The notes: generated from the letters alone by a model not told the origin. Numbered from the stretch's first letter, positions 13,857 to 22,625 are shown. The stretch: 26,821 nt of DNA from JADJPO01 sp963724535 (GCA_963724535.1 CAVRVD010000020.1:1-26821); one strand, 5' to 3'. A program made the numbers and translations.

Positions 13857-14885
13857 GTGCCCTCGCTCTCCACTCGACTGCCTTCGCCGGTCCGACGCCG
13901 GCTGGGAAGGTACAAGGGCGCCCTGCTGCATCGAGCCGGGCTGATGCCGATCCCGGCGAAACCGCCGGCGACCGGGAGCGTCGCGCCGGCCCGACCGGCC
14001 ACGCCTGCTGCCCGGACCCCGGCCTGGAAGCCGACTCCCGAGGAACGGCTGCAGCTGCGCCGGGACAACGCGTTCGCCACCGCTGACCGCAACGGCCGGT
14101 TGCTCGAGATCGGTGCCGCGCACAACGGGATCCTGCCCAAGAGAGACGGCTACAACACCAAGATCGTCGATTACCTGGACCGCGACGGACTGGTCGAGAA
14201 GTACTCCTCCTTCGAGCAGTACTCGATGGACGACATCGAGGAGGTCGACTTCGTCCTGGCCTCCGGTGCAGCACTGACCGACGTCATCCAGGAGACGTTC
14301 GACCTGGTGCTGGCCTCGCACGTGCTCGAGCACACCACGTGCCTGGTCACCTTCCTCAACGACGCCACCGAGCTGCTCGCCGAGGACGGGGTGCTCGCCC
14401 TGGTCGTGCCAGACCACCGGTACTGCTTCGACCGGTTCCGGGAACGGTCGTCACTGGGCCGGGTGATCGACACCTACCAGAACCCGCCCAAGGTGCACAC
14501 GGTTGGCACGCTGACCGAATTCAGCATGTACGCGGTCAAGCACCGCGGATCGACCTCCTGGGTGGACGGGCACCGCGGGCAGTACTCGCTGGTGCACACC
14601 ATGGAGGAGGCGAGGAGGAACGCCGCCAGGGCGACGTCCGGCGAGTACGTCGACGTGCACAACTGGATCTTCTCACCGCACCATCTGAGGCTGCTGTTGC
14701 ACGACCTGAACGCGCTCGGGCTGATCCGGCTGCGGGAGACACACTTCCGCGACACGGTCGGCCATGAGTTCTTCCTCAACCTCACACTTGAAGGTTCAGG
14801 CAGCGGGCTCTCCCGCGAGGAACTCATTGTGCTCGCCGACTCCGAGCTCACGTCCCTCGACATCCCGGAGTTCGAGCAGCCATGA
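13857..14885 (+). CDS. class I SAM-dependent methyltransferase
   Basis: This is a 342-aa protein. GTG 13857 follows AGAAGGGA by 7 nt. Residues 1-60 are basic, then Pro/Ala-rich and probably flexible. The methyltransferase domain follows: motif I GRLLEIGAAHNGILPKRDGY (80-99), the acidic step IVDYLDRD (103-110), TFDLVLASHVLEHTTCLVTF (147-166, with the common S-H-V-x-E-H pattern) and DGVLALVVPDHRYCFDRFRE. Later conserved-looking parts are HRGQYSLVHTMEEA and VHNWIFSPHHLRLLLHDL, typical of methyltransferases in actinobacterial and cyanobacterial glycan loci. The acceptor is unknown. Its stop overlaps the start of the GT2 gene (ATGA), so the two are coupled and may act on the same sugar residue. 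Confidence 0.82.
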   Translation: MPSLSTRLPSPVRRRLGRYKGALLHRAGLMPIPAKPPATGSVAPARPATPAARTPAWKPTPEERLQLRRDNAFATADRNGRLLEIGAAHNGILPKRDGYNTKIVDYLDRDGLVEKYSSFEQYSMDDIEEVDFVLASGAALTDVIQETFDLVLASHVLEHTTCLVTFLNDATELLAEDGVLALVVPDHRYCFDRFRERSSLGRVIDTYQNPPKVHTVGTLTEFSMYAVKHRGSTSWVDGHRGQYSLVHTMEEARRNAARATSGEYVDVHNWIFSPHHLRLLLHDLNALGLIRLRETHFRDTVGHEFFLNLTLEGSGSGLSREELIVLADSELTSLDIPEFEQP

Positions 14886-16051
14886 AGCTCATCGCCACCG
14901 TCATGGTGCGGGACGAGGTCGACATCATCGCGGCCCTGGTCGAGCACCACCTCGACCAGGGCGTCGAGCTGATCATCGCCACCGACAACGGGTCCGTCGA
15001 TGGCACCGCCGAGGTGCTGCAGCAGTACGCCGATCTCGGCCTGGTCGAGCTTCACCACGACCCGGTGCACCGCAAGCAGCAGCACTCGGTGGTGACCGGG
15101 ATGGCGCGGCGCGCCTTCACCGAGCACGGCGCAGACTGGGTGCTCAACATCGATGCCGACGAGTTCTGGGTCCCGGTCGACCGGTCGCTCTCGCTGCACC
15201 AGGCGTTCGAGCGGATCCCGATGTCGCTGCAGGCGTTCACCGCTCCGGTCTTCAACCTGGTCGGCGCCCCGGCCGAACGGGGCAGCGGGATCGACCGGCT
15301 GATCTGGCGCGACCTGCGCTCGGACGACCAGCTCAGGGCGGTGGGGATCTACGCCCAGCCCACTGCAGACGCCGTGCACGTCGGGTCGGCCGACGTCACC
15401 GTGGCGCAAGGCAACCACTTCGTCTCGTTGCCGAGCCTCGGTCAGCCCGACCCGGCGGTAGCAGTCGAGGTGCTCCACCTGCCCTGGCGCTCGTGGGAGC
15501 AGCTCGAGCGCAAGGTACTGAACACCGGTCGCTCGTACGAGGCCAACCCGGACCTGCGACCGAGCAAGAACCACCACGGGATGGCGGACTACCGGCGGTA
15601 CCAGGGCGGCCGGTTGAAGTACACCTATCTGCTCCGCCTGCCGCTGGCGGACGGGCTGCCCGACGGGCTGGCAGAAGGCTGGGTCAGGGAGGAACCGTGG
15701 CTGCGCGACCGGCTGCACGGGCTGGTCGACCGGGCGCACCGCCCAGAGCTGCTCGCCGCCGCCTTGAACGCGGACAAGGACGAACCGATCGACCCGGCCG
15801 AGCACCGGGCCTGCGTGACCGTGGGCAAACTGCTGATGGACCTCGAGCGCGAGCGAGACGAGGCCAACCGGCTGGCCGAGGAGAACCATCGCAAGGCTGC
15901 CAGGATCGCCAAGGAGCGGGACGACGCGCGGCGCGCACTGGCGGGCCGGCGGCGGCTGCCGACCGGACTGCGAACGCGGCTGGGCCGGGCAGCCCGTCGG
16001 TCGCGAACGATGCGGGCCCTGGTCCACCGGGTCCGCGGCCGACTGTCCTGA
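14882..16051 (+). CDS. GT2-like glycosyltransferase with C-terminal coil
   Basis: This is a 389-aa protein of the Glyco_tranf_2_4 type. KLIATVMVRDEVDIIAALVE (2-21) is the N-terminal strand, then ATDNGSVDGTAEVL (33-46) and the metal-binding D-x-D in VLNIDADEFWVPVD (87-100). KQQHSVVTGM, HVGSADVTVAQGNHFVS and EVLHLPWRSWEQLERKV are typical of this family, which processes a single sugar addition on the cytoplasmic face. Residues about 320-365 are rich in Glu/Arg/Lys/Ala (LERERDEANRLAEENHRKAA) and should form a coiled coil, followed by a basic tail. It overlaps the preceding methyltransferase by 4 nt and converges on the giant glycosyltransferase with a 39-nt gap. Confidence 0.85.
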   Translation: MKLIATVMVRDEVDIIAALVEHHLDQGVELIIATDNGSVDGTAEVLQQYADLGLVELHHDPVHRKQQHSVVTGMARRAFTEHGADWVLNIDADEFWVPVDRSLSLHQAFERIPMSLQAFTAPVFNLVGAPAERGSGIDRLIWRDLRSDDQLRAVGIYAQPTADAVHVGSADVTVAQGNHFVSLPSLGQPDPAVAVEVLHLPWRSWEQLERKVLNTGRSYEANPDLRPSKNHHGMADYRRYQGGRLKYTYLLRLPLADGLPDGLAEGWVREEPWLRDRLHGLVDRAHRPELLAAALNADKDEPIDPAEHRACVTVGKLLMDLERERDEANRLAEENHRKAARIAKERDDARRALAGRRRLPTGLRTRLGRAARRSRTMRALVHRVRGRLS

Positions 16052-16086
16052 CCACGGAAGGGGCACGCCGGGCGTAGCCGGCCGGC

Positions 16087-16101
16087 TGGCCTACCAGGCC
16101 A
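16087..16101. terminator. candidate convergent hairpin
   Basis: TGGCCT-ACC-AGGCCA is a perfect 6-bp stem lying over the stop codon of the minus-strand giant glycosyltransferase. Beside it, 16076-16087 is the palindrome AGCCGGCCGGCT. The two facing genes end within 40 nt here. There is no T-run, so the terminator role is tentative. Confidence 0.3.
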
Positions 16102-19100
16102 TCGACTCGCGCACCCCGAGCGCAACGTCCAGCAGCTGCCGCGCCCGGGCGTCGAACGAGTGCTCGTCGGCCACTCGCTTGGCCATCGCTCGCCGAGTCT
16201 CGTCGTCCGGAAAGGCGTCCAGCGGCTCGCTGCACAACCGCTCCAGCTCGTCCACGGACCGGTAGACCTGAACCATCCCGCCGAACAGCTCGTCCAGTCC
16301 GAACACCTCGTCGCTGACCACCCGGGCACCGCAGGCCACGGCGTCGAACAGCCGGTTCGAGACGAAACCCTCGGTGGCCATGTCCGCCCAGTGGTCGTTC
16401 AGCACCACGTCTGCATCGCGGTAGTACGAGCCGACCCGGTCGTACGGCAGGTACTGCGCCTTGACGTACCTACCCAGGTCGAACTGCTCCCAGAGGTCGC
16501 CGTAGATCGACAGATCCAGGCCGGCGGCTACCGCGTCCCTCACGATCGGCCGAAGCACGTTGCGCGAACGGCCGACGAACAGCACCCGGTGGTGCTCGGG
16601 CGGGGACGGCAGGTCCGGGTTGAACCGCTCTTGCTCGGTGGCCTGCAGCAGCGGCTGCACCGGTCGTCCGGTGGCGGCCTGCTTCTCTGCCCACGGGATG
16701 CTCGCCGCGAAGACGGTGTCGTAACCGGTGAGCTCACGGTCGGTGACCAGGTTCGGATGACTGATCACCCAGAGCAGGTTCACCCGGCCCGGCTGCACCT
16801 CGACCTCCTCCAGACCGCGGATGGTGAGTACCACGTCGTCCAGGTTGGAGGTCTCCCGCTGCCGGGACTCTCGGCGGTCGACGACGACCTCCTGACCCAG
16901 CCGCTCCAGCGCCCGGCCGAGGGCAGCGGCGAAGTGCACGTCACCCCAGCCGTCGCCACGGGGGCCGGGGTGCGCGGCCAGCTTGATCGCCCAGCGCAGC
17001 GAGGGCTGCCCGGCGGCCGGGCCCTCGGTCACCGTCCGAGCCGGCCGGATCAGCACCGGTGTCGGGATCCGGATGTGATCCGGCTCCTGCGGCGGCGGGC
17101 CGGGATCGAGGTGCGCGAGCTGGAAGCCTGCCTTCGTGTAGTGCCCGAGGTCCGAGCCGTCGAGCCGGCCGCGCCACCGCTGCACCAGCACCTGCCGGTT
17201 CGCCTGGATCCGCTTGCCACGGCCGGGCGTCATCCGCTCGTGGTGGATCACGACACCGTCCGTGGCGACGGCGAACTGGCCGCCGTATCTCTCCACCGCC
17301 CGCAGGCAGTAGTCCACGTCCTCCTGGCCGTTCACGAAGATCGGGTCGAAGCCCTCGAGCTCGACGAACTCGGCCGCCCGGACCAGCAACGCAGCCGCGG
17401 TGACCACCCGCAGCCTGATCGGCGCCGCCCGGCGGGCGTCCTCCGGCGGATGCCCGGCGAGGAAGACCATGGGCGGCACGTCGCCGCCGGGCAGCAGGCT
17501 GCCCGCGCTCTGCACGGTGCCGTTGGGAAACACCAGCAGCGGTTGCACGCCGCGCGTCGCAGGGTCCTCGAGCTCGGCCAGCATCGGGTCCAGCCAGCCG
17601 GGCAGCGCCTCGGTGTCGTTGTTCAGGAACAGCACGGTCTCGCCGGTGGACACCGCCATGCCGACGTTCGAGCCGATCGCGAAGTTCAGGTTCCGGGGCA
17701 GCGGCAGGATCCGGACACGCGGCTCGTTCAGGTACGCCGCCGTGAGGATGGCACTCACCGATCGGACAGAACCGTTGTCCACCACGACGATCTCGACGTC
17801 GCGGTCCCGGCAGGTGTCGAGCACGCAGTTCACCGCACGGATCGTCATCCGGTAGTCCTGGAAGGTGGGCATCGAGATCGAGATCCGGCCCGGCACCCGG
17901 GCAGCCAGCCCCTCCTTCTGTGCCTGCCAGTCCACCCAGTGCCGGCCGAGCACCACCCACTCCCAGTGGTCCGACTCCAGGTCGCAGAGCTGGCCCTCAG
18001 GCTGGGCCCGGGCCGCCTTCGCCCCGAGGAACGGGGCCGCGACGATCGGGGCGATCCTGGCCACCCTGATCGCCAGGTCGTGGTCGACGAACCGTGGCAG
18101 CGACTCGTCGAAGCCGCCCGACTCGGCGAGCAGGCCAGCCTCGAGCACCAGCCCGTTGAGGTTCACACGGTTACTCACCAGCAGGCCGTCGAGGTCCGCC
18201 GAGCCGGTCAGGTACGCCGGCTTGCCGTCGTGGTCCGGCAGCTGGACCACGCTCTGCGCGACCCGGTGGGAGCCGGAGCACAGGAAGGCCAGCATCACCT
18301 GCAGGTAGCGCGGCTGCCAGGCGTAGTCCGCGTCCAGGAAGGCGACGTACCGTCCAGAAGCTGCCCCAATGCCCGCGTTGCGGGCCGCGGCCGGCCCCGC
18401 CGCCGCGATCGGCAGCAGTCGGATCCGCGGATCCTCGGCTGCCAGCCGCGTGACCGCGTCACCGGTGCCGTCGCGGGACCCGTCGTCCACCACCAGCAGT
18501 TCCCAGCCGGCGAAGGTCTGCGCCCGCACCGAGGCGATCGCGTCGGCGACCTGCGCGGCCCGGTCGCGGACCGCGAGCACGACGGTCACCACCGGGGCGG
18601 TGCCGTCGGCGGGTGGCGGCGGGTTGCCGACCGAGCGCAGGAACGCCTCCTCGGCCGTGCGGTCGTAGCCGGCGGAGACCGGTGATCGGCCGAGCCGGGC
18701 GAAACCGGCCTTCTGCCTGGCCAGCTCGATCAACCGGGACCGAGCCTCGCCCCACAGCGGCGCCGGGCCGCGGTGGTCGGGTGGGACCGGCAGCGGGGTG
18801 TTCGGGCCGGCATGGGCTACGAAGTGGCCGAGCACACCGCCGGGATGCTGGTCTGCACCGGGATGCGCCGCGAGGTAGACATTCGGGTCGAACAGCGGCC
18901 CGACTCCGTACCGGCTCGGGCCGGACCGGAGGAACGTGACGAACGAGTCCACGCTGCCGCGCTTGTGGTGCGGGTCGTACCAGAGCGACTCGAACAGCGG
19001 GTGCGGCGAGTAGGGCACGGACCGGGCCGAGGCCAGGAAGCTCCGCAGCGCGACGGTCTCACTGCTGAACCGGACCCCTCGCTGCGCCTCGTAGTACTCC

Positions 19101-19231
19101 CGGTCGAACAGGCCGGAGGCCAGGACCAGACGGCGGTGCGGCGCGGATGCGGCCAGTCGCCCGAGCCGCTTGACCCCAGGCAGTGCGCCTGCCCCCCTGA
19201 TCAGAGCCCGCTTGACCCGTGCGCGCGTCAT
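16091..19231 (-). CDS. three-domain glycosyltransferase (GT2-GT2-GT-B), 1046 aa
   Basis: ATG 19231 (GGGGGG upstream) is preferred to a TTG at 19252. Residues 38-150 hold three copies of a repeat with core LFDxxxY: LFDREYYEAQRG, HPLFESLWYDP and PLFDPNVYLAAHP. Domain 1 (about 213-410) is GT2: VVTVVLAVRDRAAQVADAI, VVDDGSRDGTG and D-x-D in VAFLDADYAWQP (300-302). Domain 2 (about 450-690) is a second GT2: ISISMPTFQDYRMTI, VVVDNGS, VLFLNNDTEALPGW (NND 537-539) and NGQEDVDYCLRA. Domain 3 (about 745-1040) is GT-B-like (CgeB/Glyco_trans_1_2): WVISHPNLVTDREL, VLFVGRSRNVLRP, VVLNDHWADMATEGFVSNRL and FDAVACGARVVSDEVFGLDE. It could make up to three linkages of a repeat unit. The 739-aa paralogue right of rmlA shares the repeats and domain 3. 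Confidence 0.88.
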   Translation of the reverse strand: MTRARVKRALIRGAGALPGVKRLGRLAASAPHRRLVLASGLFDREYYEAQRGVRFSSETVALRSFLASARSVPYSPHPLFESLWYDPHHKRGSVDSFVTFLRSGPSRYGVGPLFDPNVYLAAHPGADQHPGGVLGHFVAHAGPNTPLPVPPDHRGPAPLWGEARSRLIELARQKAGFARLGRSPVSAGYDRTAEEAFLRSVGNPPPPADGTAPVVTVVLAVRDRAAQVADAIASVRAQTFAGWELLVVDDGSRDGTGDAVTRLAAEDPRIRLLPIAAAGPAAARNAGIGAASGRYVAFLDADYAWQPRYLQVMLAFLCSGSHRVAQSVVQLPDHDGKPAYLTGSADLDGLLVSNRVNLNGLVLEAGLLAESGGFDESLPRFVDHDLAIRVARIAPIVAAPFLGAKAARAQPEGQLCDLESDHWEWVVLGRHWVDWQAQKEGLAARVPGRISISMPTFQDYRMTIRAVNCVLDTCRDRDVEIVVVDNGSVRSVSAILTAAYLNEPRVRILPLPRNLNFAIGSNVGMAVSTGETVLFLNNDTEALPGWLDPMLAELEDPATRGVQPLLVFPNGTVQSAGSLLPGGDVPPMVFLAGHPPEDARRAAPIRLRVVTAAALLVRAAEFVELEGFDPIFVNGQEDVDYCLRAVERYGGQFAVATDGVVIHHERMTPGRGKRIQANRQVLVQRWRGRLDGSDLGHYTKAGFQLAHLDPGPPPQEPDHIRIPTPVLIRPARTVTEGPAAGQPSLRWAIKLAAHPGPRGDGWGDVHFAAALGRALERLGQEVVVDRRESRQRETSNLDDVVLTIRGLEEVEVQPGRVNLLWVISHPNLVTDRELTGYDTVFAASIPWAEKQAATGRPVQPLLQATEQERFNPDLPSPPEHHRVLFVGRSRNVLRPIVRDAVAAGLDLSIYGDLWEQFDLGRYVKAQYLPYDRVGSYYRDADVVLNDHWADMATEGFVSNRLFDAVACGARVVSDEVFGLDELFGGMVQVYRSVDELERLCSEPLDAFPDDETRRAMAKRVADEHSFDARARQLLDVALGVRESMAW

Positions 19232-19503
19232 CTTGGCCCCCCGCACTCTCAATCGCTGACCCTCCGCCTATCTCGCAATGGTCCCGCAGCCGCTCGCACC
19301 ACAGGCGAGGTGAGGGCTCCTCGTGCGTGCTCGCGTGACCCAGCCCCGTGCCCGCGGGACTCCGGGGCGACGATGAACTTGTCGCCGGCCGAAGCACGGC
19401 CGCGCTGGTTCCGGAGCGAGCATCTCATACCCGCGACCGGGAGATCGGCCCGGGCACGCTCCGGTGACGAACACGCGCGGCGAACCGATCGCGCCGGGTG
19501 CAG
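19232..19503. other. divergent intergenic region
   Basis: This region separates the giant glycosyltransferase (-) from rmlA (+). It holds the rmlA promoter at its right end and, on the minus strand, the G-run ribosome site of the giant gene. No ORF with sense was seen and no symmetrical operator was recognised. Confidence 0.4.
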
Positions 19504-19509
19504 TAGCGT
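19504..19509 (+). promoter_or_regulatory. -10 element of rmlA
   Basis: TAGCGT, then 8 nt, then ATG 19518, so a leaderless start is likely. Same layout as rmlB, rmlC and the GT28 operon. Confidence 0.42.
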
Positions 19510-19517
19510 GAATCGCC

Positions 19518-20390
19518 ATGCGCGGGATCATCCTGGCCGGCGGCTCCGGCACCCGGCTCTACCCGACCACCAAGGGTGTCAGCAAGCAGCTGATGCCGGT
19601 GTACGACAAGCCGATGATCTACTACCCGCTGGCCACGCTGATGATGGCCGGGATCCGGGAGATCCTCATCATCACCACGCCGGAGGACAGCGCCCAGTTC
19701 CGACGGCTGCTCGGCGACGGCACCGAGTTGGGGATCCGGCTGGAGTACGCAGCGCAGCCGCGGCCGGAGGGCCTCGCCCAGGCGTTCGTGATCGGCGCCG
19801 ACTTCCTGGCGGACCAGAAGGCCGCCCTCTGCCTGGGTGACAACATCTTCTACGGGGCCGGCCTGGGCACCGCCCTGCGCTCGCGCACCGGCATCGATGG
19901 GGGCCAGATCTTCGCCTACCACGTGAGCAACCCGCAGGAGTACGGAGTGGTCGAGTTCGACGACGACGGCCGGGTGCTCTCGATCGAGGAGAAGCCGGCC
20001 AAGCCGAAGAGCAACTACGCCGTCCCCGGGCTCTACTTCTACGACAACGACGTGGTCGAGATCGCCCGCGGGATCACGCCGAGCGCCCGAGGCGAGCTGG
20101 AGATCACGGCGGTCAACGACGCCTACCTGCAGCAGGGCCGGCTGAAGGTCAGCGTGCTCGAACGTGGCACCGCCTGGCTGGACACCGGGACCTTCGACTC
20201 GATGATGGACGCCGCGATGTTCGTCCAGGTGGTCGAGGCCCGGCAGGGCTACAAGATCGGGTGCATCGAGGAGGTCGCCTGGCGGGAGGGCTGGATCGAC
20301 GACACCGCGCTGCTCACCCTGGCCGAGCCGCTTCGCAGGAGCGGCTACGGGCGCTACCTGATCGAGCTGGTCGAGGCCGGCCGCCGCTGA
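19518..20390 (+). CDS. glucose-1-phosphate thymidylyltransferase (RmlA)
   Basis: This 290-aa enzyme commits glucose-1-phosphate plus dTTP to dTDP-glucose, the first step of the rhamnose pathway. Motifs: the nucleotide loop ILAGGSGTRLYPTTKGVSKQ (5-24), LMPVYDKPMIYYPL, PEGLAQAF, LGDNIFYG (106-113, metal/substrate Asp), EYGVVEFD, IEEKPAKPKSNYAV (156-169), GELEITAVNDAYL and WLDTGTFDSM (220-229). The length is exactly the family norm and all key residues are present. The product usually feeds back through dTDP-rhamnose binding at an allosteric site (known for the family). It stands alone with its own promoter, pointing away from the giant glycosyltransferase and converging on the 739-aa paralogue. 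Confidence 0.96.
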   Translation: MRGIILAGGSGTRLYPTTKGVSKQLMPVYDKPMIYYPLATLMMAGIREILIITTPEDSAQFRRLLGDGTELGIRLEYAAQPRPEGLAQAFVIGADFLADQKAALCLGDNIFYGAGLGTALRSRTGIDGGQIFAYHVSNPQEYGVVEFDDDGRVLSIEEKPAKPKSNYAVPGLYFYDNDVVEIARGITPSARGELEITAVNDAYLQQGRLKVSVLERGTAWLDTGTFDSMMDAAMFVQVVEARQGYKIGCIEEVAWREGWIDDTALLTLAEPLRRSGYGRYLIELVEAGRR

Positions 20391-20406
20391 GCCGCGGTCG
20401 GCCGGC
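20376..20406. terminator. convergent hairpin between rmlA and GT operon
   Basis: GCCGGCCG (20376-20383) pairs with CGGCCGGC (20399-20406), with additional GC pairing possible in the 15-nt interior. It spans both stop codons (rmlA TGA 20388-20390; minus-strand TAG at 20408-20406), so it would fold in transcripts from either side. It lacks a T-run, as often in high-GC actinomycetes. Confidence 0.45.
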
Positions 20407-22625
20407 TAAGCACGGCCGGGCCGCCCGACCAGCACCTCGAGCGCGGCGTCCAGCAGCACCTCGGCCCGACGGTCGAAGGAATGCTCCTGGCCTACCCGCT
20501 CGCCGATCCTGCGTCGTTCGTCGTCGTCGGGGAAGCCTGCCGGCGCCGACCGCACCAGGGCGACCAGCTCGTCGCGGTCGGCGAAGGTGCGGACCAGCCC
20601 GCCGAACAGGCGCTCCATCCCGTCGATCCGGTCGCTCACCACCCGGGCGCCGCAGGCCGCCGCGTCGAACACCCGGTTCGAGACGAACCCCTGGCTGCGC
20701 ATGTCGTCCCAGTGGTCGTTCAGCACCACCCCGGCCGCGGCGTAGGCCCCGGCCAACCGGTGGTTCGGCAGGAACTCTCCACGGACCCGGTCCGCCCCGA
20801 GGAACCGGGCCCACTGTGCGCCGTAGACCGCGACCTCCACCCCGGCCTCCACCAGGTGGCGGACCACCGGCCGGAACACCCCCCGGGAGTTCCCCGCGAA
20901 GAGCACCGGTTCGACCGGTGTGCCCGGCCCGGGCGCGCCGTCGGGCGGGTGGAACAGCCGCGGGTCGGTCGCCTGCAGCAGTGGTCGCACCGGGGTCGAG
21001 GTGCGGGCGGCCGCGGCCTCGGCCCAGCTCTCGGAGGCGACGAACACCAGATCAGCCGAGGTCAGCTCGTCGTCCGTCACCAGGTCGGGATGACTGATCA
21101 CCCAGATCAGCCGGACCGGTCCTGCGCGGTCGCCGGGAGTCCCGGGTACGGCCGGCTGCAGACCGCGCAGCACCAGCTCCACATCGCACGGCGGGTCGAC
21201 CGGCCAGCCGGCCGCGGGACGGAAGTCGACCACCGCCTGGCGGCCGAGCCGTTCCAGCGCGCCGGCCAGGCGGCGGGCGAAGTACAGGTCGCCCCAGCCC
21301 AGGCTGCGTGGGTCCACCGGCATCGCTGTCCGGATCACCCAGCGGCGAGCAGGGATCCCTGCCGGCAGCGGCTCAGGGGCGCCCCACCGGTCTGCCCCGG
21401 CCGCCGGCACCGCGGCCGGCAGCAGCAACGGGACGCCGCGCCGCAGCCGCTCGGCCGGGGCGGCGTGCAGCCCGACGGCGACCACCACCTCCCCCGCCTC
21501 GGCCCGGCGCAACCGCGGGCCGAGCGCGGTCACCGCCTGGGCGAGCGACAGCGCTGGATCCAGCTCGGCAAGCAGCCTGCCGTCGCGCAACACCAGCGCC
21601 CCGTGCTGCCCGGCATCCACCGGGAGCAGCTCACCGCAGCGGCGCAGGTCGTCCACGCAGCGCCCGCGCGCCTCGCGCAGGCCGCCGTCCGGCCCGGTGC
21701 GCAGGCCGACCGACGCCACCCGGCCGTCCGCCCCCAACTCGGTCAGCTGCACGGCGGCGGTGCCGGGCCGCAGCAGGGCCCGCTCCGCCGCGTCGGTCCA
21801 GCCCGGCCACAGCTGCAGCCCGGCCCGCAGCAACAGCACCCGGGAGCCGGCGGTGAGCCGGGCCGCGGCCGGCGCTACCGACTCCGGCCGGCACTGCGCG
21901 TCCAGCACCACCATCCGGCGGTCGAGCACACCGAGGGAGCGCAGCACCGCGGCGTCCGAACGCGACGCCCCGCAGAGCAGCACCAGCACCCGGACCTCGT
22001 CCCCCGGCCCGGCGCTGCGCAGCGCCGAGGTAGCGCTCACCCAGGCGGCGGGCCAGCCCGAGTCGGCGGCCACCAGCACGGTGGTCCCGTCCAGTTCGCC
22101 GTCAGGCTGCACCAGGCGGAGCGCCGGTACCGGAGCATGCAGCAGTGCTTGCACCTCACCCCAGGTAGCAGTCCGCCCCTGCCTGGCCGGTGCACCGCCG
22201 GGGAAGGGCACCAGCAGGTCGCCGGGAATCGGCATCGGGGTGCCGTCGGTCGCCGTGGCGGTGAAGTGGCCCAGCGGCCCGCCGCGGTGTGCCGCCGCCT
22301 GGGGGTGCCGAGTCAGCCAGATCTCAGGATCGAACAGCGGGTGTGGCAGCGGCCCGGCGGCCGGATGGCGCAGCGCAGTGGCCAGCGGGTCCGGCCCACG
22401 GGTCGACCAGTCCGTCGGGGCGTACCAGGACGGCTCAAACAGCGGATGCGGGGAGAGCCCGGCCCGGCGGCCGTGCCGCACGTAGTGGGCGGCTGCCCAC
22501 GAGACGGTCGACTGGCGGCCGCGCTGCGCCGCGTACCACTGCGGGTCGAACACCCCAGAACGGAGCAGCACCAGCCAGGAGGCCAGCTCCTCGGCCGACC
22601 GGCGCAGGCGGTGACCGGTCGGCAT
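20406..22625 (-). CDS. 739-aa glycosyltransferase with inactive GT-A-like domain
   Basis: ATG 22625 overlaps the upstream stop (TGATG), so translation is coupled. The first 110 residues carry the same three repeats as the giant enzyme: VFDPQWYAAQRG (25-36), HPLFEPSWYAPTD (60-72) and HPLFDPEIWLTRHP (95-108). Residues about 180-320 follow a GT2 fold pattern, but where the giant enzyme has LFLNNDTEALPGW this one has LLLRAGLQLWPGW (264-276). No Asp remains for the metal-nucleotide site, so this domain is probably inactive. Residues about 428-735 are the GT-B-like domain shared with the paralogue: GWGDLYFARRLAGALERLG, WVISHPDLVTDDELTSADL, VLFAGNSRGVFRP, VVLNDHWDDMRSQGFVSNRV and FDAAACGARVVSD. It is the last gene of the GT28 operon and most likely adds one sugar through the C-terminal domain. 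Confidence 0.83.
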   Translation of the reverse strand: MPTGHRLRRSAEELASWLVLLRSGVFDPQWYAAQRGRQSTVSWAAAHYVRHGRRAGLSPHPLFEPSWYAPTDWSTRGPDPLATALRHPAAGPLPHPLFDPEIWLTRHPQAAAHRGGPLGHFTATATDGTPMPIPGDLLVPFPGGAPARQGRTATWGEVQALLHAPVPALRLVQPDGELDGTTVLVAADSGWPAAWVSATSALRSAGPGDEVRVLVLLCGASRSDAAVLRSLGVLDRRMVVLDAQCRPESVAPAAARLTAGSRVLLLRAGLQLWPGWTDAAERALLRPGTAAVQLTELGADGRVASVGLRTGPDGGLREARGRCVDDLRRCGELLPVDAGQHGALVLRDGRLLAELDPALSLAQAVTALGPRLRRAEAGEVVVAVGLHAAPAERLRRGVPLLLPAAVPAAGADRWGAPEPLPAGIPARRWVIRTAMPVDPRSLGWGDLYFARRLAGALERLGRQAVVDFRPAAGWPVDPPCDVELVLRGLQPAVPGTPGDRAGPVRLIWVISHPDLVTDDELTSADLVFVASESWAEAAAARTSTPVRPLLQATDPRLFHPPDGAPGPGTPVEPVLFAGNSRGVFRPVVRHLVEAGVEVAVYGAQWARFLGADRVRGEFLPNHRLAGAYAAAGVVLNDHWDDMRSQGFVSNRVFDAAACGARVVSDRIDGMERLFGGLVRTFADRDELVALVRSAPAGFPDDDERRRIGERVGQEHSFDRRAEVLLDAALEVLVGRPGRA

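Noticed and set aside
16160..18685. 841-aa plus-strand open frame
   Set aside because: Antisense to the giant glycosyltransferase, His/Arg/Gln-rich without motifs. Long antisense frames are expected in such GC-rich coding DNA.
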